Made by a program: the position numbers and the translations under genes | Assembly (NCBI GenBank): GCA_001602435.1 | Contig: CP012156.1 | Span: forward strand, 3,293,898-3,357,897 | Source: Hyphomonadaceae bacterium UKL13-1 | GTDB taxonomy: Bacteria > Pseudomonadota > Alphaproteobacteria > Caulobacterales > Aquidulcibacteraceae | DNA length: 64,000 nt | Reading direction: 5' to 3' | Part shown: one piece after another, positions 61,013 through 64,000 of the stretch | Position numbering within the stretch: position 1 is the first letter of the stretch | Layout: every line of letters starts with the position of its first letter | Notes under the pieces: generated by a model | What the model saw: the letters and a program-made list of their open reading frames with translations, nothing else | The model's database searches: none | What the model was told of the DNA's origin: nothing

Positions 61013-62227
61013 GTGACAACATCAGACCTCCTCCCCGTTACAGTGCTTTCGGGCTTTCTCGGCGCAGGCAAGACCACGCTCCTGAACCATATTCTGAACA
61101 ATCGCGAGGGCCGGAAAGTGGCGGTGATCGTCAATGATATGAGCGAGGTCAATATTGATGCCGACCTCATCCGGGCTGGGGGTGGCAACCTCTCGCAGAC
61201 GCAAGAAACGCTGGTGGAAATGTCAAACGGATGCATTTGCTGCACCTTGCGCGATGATCTTCTGGTTGAGGTCCGCCGACTCGCCGAAGCGGGCCGCTAT
61301 GATAGTCTGCTGATCGAATCCACAGGTATCTCCGAACCTTTGCCTGTCGCGGCCACTTTTGACTTTCGCGATGAGGAAGGTCAGAGCCTCTCCGATGTTG
61401 CGCGCATCGATACGATGGTGACGGTGGTAGATGCGGCCAATCTTCTGAAGGATTATTCCAGCCAGGACTTCTTGGCTGATCGCGGCGAATCCTTGGGCGA
61501 AGATGACAAGCGGCCCTTGGTGCAGCTTCTAGTCGACCAGATTGAGTTTGCCGATGTCATTGTCCTCAACAAGGTCGACGAAGTCGCGCCAGCTGATTTG
61601 ACCACCGTGCGCAAACTGGTCCGCGCACTCAATATGGATGCTGACATTGTTGAGACCAATTTTTCAGAAGTGCCGCTTGGGCGGGTGCTAGAAACTGGCC
61701 GCTTTGATTTTGCAAAAGCGGAAGATCACCCGGCTTGGGCAAAGGAGCTTTACGGTTTTGAGACCCATAAGTCAGAGAGCGAAGAATATGGGTTTGAGAG
61801 CTTTGTTTACCGAGCACGCAAGCCATTCGACCCGCAAAAGTTCGCTGACTTCTGCAATTCAGAATGGCCTAATGTTGTGCGGGCCAAGGGCTTTTTCTGG
61901 TTGGCCACGCGCCCAGAATGGATTGGTGAAATGAGCCAAGCCGGTGCCCTCGTGCGCCATGAAGGCGTTGGTCGGTGGTGGTCGGCAGTCCCCCGAGAGC
62001 GTTGGCCTCAAAGCGAAGAGTTTCACCAGCACATTCTAACTAAATGGGATGCCCGCTATGGCGACCGCCGCCAAGAACTTGTCTTTATTGGCATCGGCAT
62101 GGATGAAGCCAAATTGCGCACGCGCCTTGATGCCTGTTTGACCGATCCCAATCCCAAAGTCGGCCAGATCATCAAGCCCCGGACCGATTTGGTAGACCCA
62201 TTCCCGCTTTGGGGCCAAGCCAGCTAA
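61013..62227 (+). CDS. COG0523 zinc-chaperone GTPase (ZigA/CobW family)
   Basis: The 404-aa GTPase has Walker [14 protein letters not shown] (residues 14-26), the metal-binding CxCC motif in [11 protein letters not shown] (C74, C76, C77), SxGISEP-type switch ([12 protein letters not shown]) and the NKVDE guanine motif. The C-terminal CobW domain ([16 protein letters not shown]...; [12 protein letters not shown]) matches zinc-responsive members such as ZigA that supply zinc to enzymes under starvation. The start is GTG 61013. Controlled with the merC-like gene by the Zur box upstream. Confidence 0.92.
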   Translation: MTTSDLLPVTVLSGFLGAGKTTLLNHILNNREGRKVAVIVNDMSEVNIDADLIRAGGGNLSQTQETLVEMSNGCICCTLRDDLLVEVRRLAEAGRYDSLLIESTGISEPLPVAATFDFRDEEGQSLSDVARIDTMVTVVDAANLLKDYSSQDFLADRGESLGEDDKRPLVQLLVDQIEFADVIVLNKVDEVAPADLTTVRKLVRALNMDADIVETNFSEVPLGRVLETGRFDFAKAEDHPAWAKELYGFETHKSESEEYGFESFVYRARKPFDPQKFADFCNSEWPNVVRAKGFFWLATRPEWIGEMSQAGALVRHEGVGRWWSAVPRERWPQSEEFHQHILTKWDARYGDRRQELVFIGIGMDEAKLRTRLDACLTDPNPKVGQIIKPRTDLVDPFPLWGQAS

Positions 62228-62265
62228 CCACCCTACTATGGGCATTGGGATCGGGATCACGTTCC

Positions 62266-62562
62266 TTATCGGTACAACAGATTAGGTAGCCAAGTTGGCA
62301 CGCTTGGGATGAACCAAATCAAGGCAACAGCTAGGAGCTGCAAGCCGATGAAGGGTATAACGCCGCGATAAATGTCCATTGTTTTGACTTCCGGTGGGGC
62401 TACGCCTCGCAGGTAAAACAGGGCAAAACCAAATGGTGGGGTCAAAAAGGACGTTTGCAAGACCATTGCCATCATCACTGCCAACCAAATTGGATCAGCA
62501 CCCATCACAATCAGTGGCATGGCTACCGATGGCACTGCTGTACCACCCAATACTTGGGCCAT
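62266..62562 (-). pseudogene. Truncated TRAP transporter large permease (DctM C-terminus)
   Basis: Only the last ~98 residues of a DctM-type permease remain: PIWLAVMMAMVLQTSFLTPPFGFALFYLRGVAPPEVKTMDIYRGVIPFIGLQLLAV in pieces is the conserved C-terminal end, whereas intact permeases have over 400 residues. The sequence loses homology just upstream of 62562, where insertion-sequence remnants begin. No small permease or binding protein is present. Not expected to function. Confidence 0.85.
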
Positions 62563-62614
62563 TCAGGAATGGCGTTTTACCGTAATGACCCTTAGCTAGC
62601 TGCACTTGTTCGGC

Positions 62615-62686
62615 ATGAAAGCATCGAAACTTGTGGACGCCCAAAGGGCGTTCGTGGTGCAGCAGGTAATGTTCTGCTCCGAGTGA
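62615..62686 (+). pseudogene. IS3-type OrfA N-terminal remnant
   Basis: MKASKLVDAQRAFVVQQVMF followed by CSE and a stop resembles the start of IS3-family OrfA proteins (MKASKFxDAQKAFIxKQ). Only 23 codons survive and the HTH region is missing, so this is a fragment left by deletion or by insertion of another element. Confidence 0.5.
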
Positions 62687-62940
62687 CCCCGCCTCGACGC
62701 TTCTGCCACTTGGTCGGAGAGTATATTCGCTTCTAAATGGCAGCTATTCGAACTCCGTGCTCCAAAACCACCGATCTCCGTTCGGCCAACTATTGCCGAA
62801 ATCGGACGGTCTTGTTAGGTTATAGCGGGGTTGATTTTTGAGCGTTCAAACCGACCAGAACGCCATCAAAACGGCTTTACGGTGCAATCGCTGGCCAACT
62901 CATCTTGCAAGCTGTGGTCAATTGTCGTTGCAATCAGCAA

Positions 62941-63042
62941 GCGATCGCCGACAAGATAAATGCAACCCCTCGCAAGTGCCTTGGGTATATCGCGCCAAAC
63001 GAAGCGTTCTCTCGACTCTTGGCGGTCGTGAACGCTTCTTGA
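62941..63042 (+). pseudogene. IS30-type transposase C-terminal remnant
   Basis: AIADKINATPRKCLGYIAP (62941-62997) then NEAF and a stop after AVVNAS match the C-terminal end of IS30-family DDE transposases (ADxINxxPRKxLGYRTPxE). The upstream part in the same frame is degraded. Together with the IS3 scrap and the truncated TRAP permease it marks 62560-63050 as an insertion-sequence graveyard; nothing else in that stretch looks coding. Confidence 0.55.
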
Positions 63043-63118
63043 CCAAGTTTTGCGACTGCTGGAAAGTCAAAATTGGCAATTCGTACTTCACCTAGAATCT
63101 ACACTGCAGCAGCGATAG

Positions 63119-63808
63119 CTATTGCGCCAATCCACGGGCAACAAAACCCCATTCGCTGCCTGTTGCGCGGCCGATCAACACCCATTTGCCCACTGCGTTC
63201 TTGCGCAAGACAGCCATTTCGCCTTCTCCCAAACGTACATCAAAGGCGCTAAGATTGGGCGCATGGGTCACAAGCACCACATTTTCGGTTCCAAGTTGTA
63301 GACCGTTGGCGAGAGCTAGTGTTTCCTCACGTCGGACTTCAAATGCGCCTGTCACAGACGGGTCAAAGTGCATAAGACGTGCATCGGTATCAGCGCGGCC
63401 GAAAGCCGCGCGTGCTGTCTCCATCGTCCGACACATCGGGCTTGCGATCACGCGCGCAATTGCCACGCCTGCAACCCGCAATGCGACTCCGGTTTCTCCT
63501 GCGCCGGCGAGCCCCGCTACCGATAAGTTGCGTTGTGACAAGCAATCGGTTGGTGGCTTGGAATAGTCATCGTCCCGCGATGGGATCTCGGTGCGTTCAT
63601 GGCGCATAACAATCAAAAATCCGCCATTCTTGAGGCGGTCTGGTAGGTCTCTTGCGGGTACCAATGCCCCTGATAGGCCCACAACTGGAGGCGCTGTGCT
63701 TGGTTTAGTCAACGATGGTGCTGAATGAGAATTGTGCTGCGCGCTCGCAATTGGCACCAAACCGAAACTTGAAATGACTATGATTGCAGTTAGCTGTTTT
63801 CTCTTCAT
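63119..63808 (-). CDS. Exported histidine phosphatase family protein
   Basis: Phosphoglycerate-mutase-fold phosphatase of 229 aa with a signal peptide (MKRKQLTAIIVISSFGLVPI, cleavage near ASAQ). The RHG-type motif is MRHERTE (Gly replaced by Glu), followed by ASPMCRTMETARAAFG and the second catalytic His in VTHAPNLSAF. The mature N-terminus is His/Ser/Pro-rich (AQHNSHSAPS). Natural substrate unknown. A Zur-box-like site lies 48 bp upstream of ATG 63808, suggesting expression under zinc limitation. Confidence 0.87.
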   Translation of the reverse strand: MKRKQLTAIIVISSFGLVPIASAQHNSHSAPSLTKPSTAPPVVGLSGALVPARDLPDRLKNGGFLIVMRHERTEIPSRDDDYSKPPTDCLSQRNLSVAGLAGAGETGVALRVAGVAIARVIASPMCRTMETARAAFGRADTDARLMHFDPSVTGAFEVRREETLALANGLQLGTENVVLVTHAPNLSAFDVRLGEGEMAVLRKNAVGKWVLIGRATGSEWGFVARGLAQ

Positions 63809-63855
63809 GTGTTCGACCTCTGCTCTCGGTGGCGTTGCTCAATCGCTTCATAGAT

Positions 63856-63870
63856 TGGTATAATATAACA
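63856..63870. promoter_or_regulatory. Second Zur-box-like site
   Basis: TGGTATAATATAACA matches TGTTATANTATAACA at all but one defined position. It lies upstream of the histidine-phosphatase gene (start 63808, minus strand). The remaining sequence to 64000 shows no gene or other feature I recognise. Confidence 0.55.
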
Positions 63871-64000
63871 CTAAAGATGCAAGCCTTCAGGTACTACAAC
63901 CGAGTGATCACTGTCATGCAGAAGCAATGAGGTTCCAGGCAACTTTGAGAGCTCGCAAGCTCGCTTAATCAGGGAGTATCAAAAGCCCTATGGCAGCTAT

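Noticed and set aside
62740-62775. TTCGAA-containing segment as a second tRNA end or attachment site
   Set aside because: No T arm, acceptor strand or match to the tRNA-Thr fragment; not the other end of the element.
62838-63095. 85-codon frame in the insertion-sequence graveyard
   Set aside because: It runs in a different frame from the recognisable IS30 transposase remnant, so it is a by-product of decay.
1-64000. CRISPR arrays, rRNA operons, complete tRNAs, known riboswitches
   Set aside because: I read both strands for regular short repeats, rRNA-like and cloverleaf sequences and riboswitch cores and found none beyond the tRNA-Thr fragment. A covariance-model scan would settle this.

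Overview
This 64 kb window looks like an alphaproteobacterial chromosome of moderate-to-high GC. The pointers are a Caulobacter-ordered pilA-cpaABCDEF (Flp/Tad pilus) locus, a tsaB-rimI-fur run with an alphaproteobacterial-type Fur lacking CxxC motifs, a three-gene proton-translocating transhydrogenase (pntAA-pntAB-pntB), a short NrdA without an ATP cone, and the rimP-nusA-ylxR-infB-rbfA-truB-rpsO-pnp cluster. Caulobacterales or Hyphomonadaceae is my best guess; this is inference from gene order, not a database match.

Layout. 1-6.8 kb: minus-strand Tad pilus operon, from pilA with its own terminator to cpaF, which runs off the left edge. 7.3-9.1 kb: divergent plus-strand genes for a CpaC-N-domain protein and two TadE-like pseudopilins. 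9.1-12.8 kb: pabC-pabB (folate) and a UMF1-type MFS transporter. 13-15.6 kb: ArsC-like protein, tsaB, rimI, fur and an exported FKBP isomerase. 15.8-27.8 kb: the translation/transcription cluster rimP to pnp, interrupted between infB and rbfA by about 2.1 kb holding a toxin-like gene behind a hairpin that buries its ribosome-binding site, then three full-length 108-aa paralogues and the wreck of a fourth. 28-31.2 kb: rimO, then a small ECF sigma regulon whose two candidate promoters share CATCC-N17-CGTC. 31.3-38.2 kb: Rieske oxygenase, transhydrogenase, uridine kinase, YbjQ and a serine hydrolase. 38.3-42.9 kb: nrdA and nrdB with NrdR-box-like sites. 43-49 kb: sodium/solute symporter, a MerR regulator with a classic over-spaced dyad promoter driving a methyltransferase and probably a YeeE-type sulfur transporter, and small membrane proteins.

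From 49.3 kb an integrated mobile element begins. Its edge is the 3' half of tRNA-Thr(CGU), cut exactly at the anticodon loop, followed by a tyrosine integrase. The cargo is defence-like: a DUF6883/DUF4926 pair, AbiEi/AbiEii with two operator palindromes, and an AIPR protein with a nuclease-like N-terminus. The transfer genes are an HUH relaxase, a coupling-protein-like protein that has lost both Walker motifs, and a ribbon-helix-helix protein. The other end of the element and any type IV secretion genes are not visible. At 60.5-64 kb there are zinc-homeostasis genes (merC-like and a COG0523 GTPase) around a Zur box, an insertion-sequence graveyard with a truncated TRAP permease, and an exported histidine phosphatase preceded by a second Zur-like box.

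The most novel-looking items are the toxin/paralogue island inside the infB-rbfA cluster, the autoregulated ECF mini-regulon, and the Walker-less coupling-protein homologue beside the relaxase. All calls rest on reading the sequence; no searches were run.
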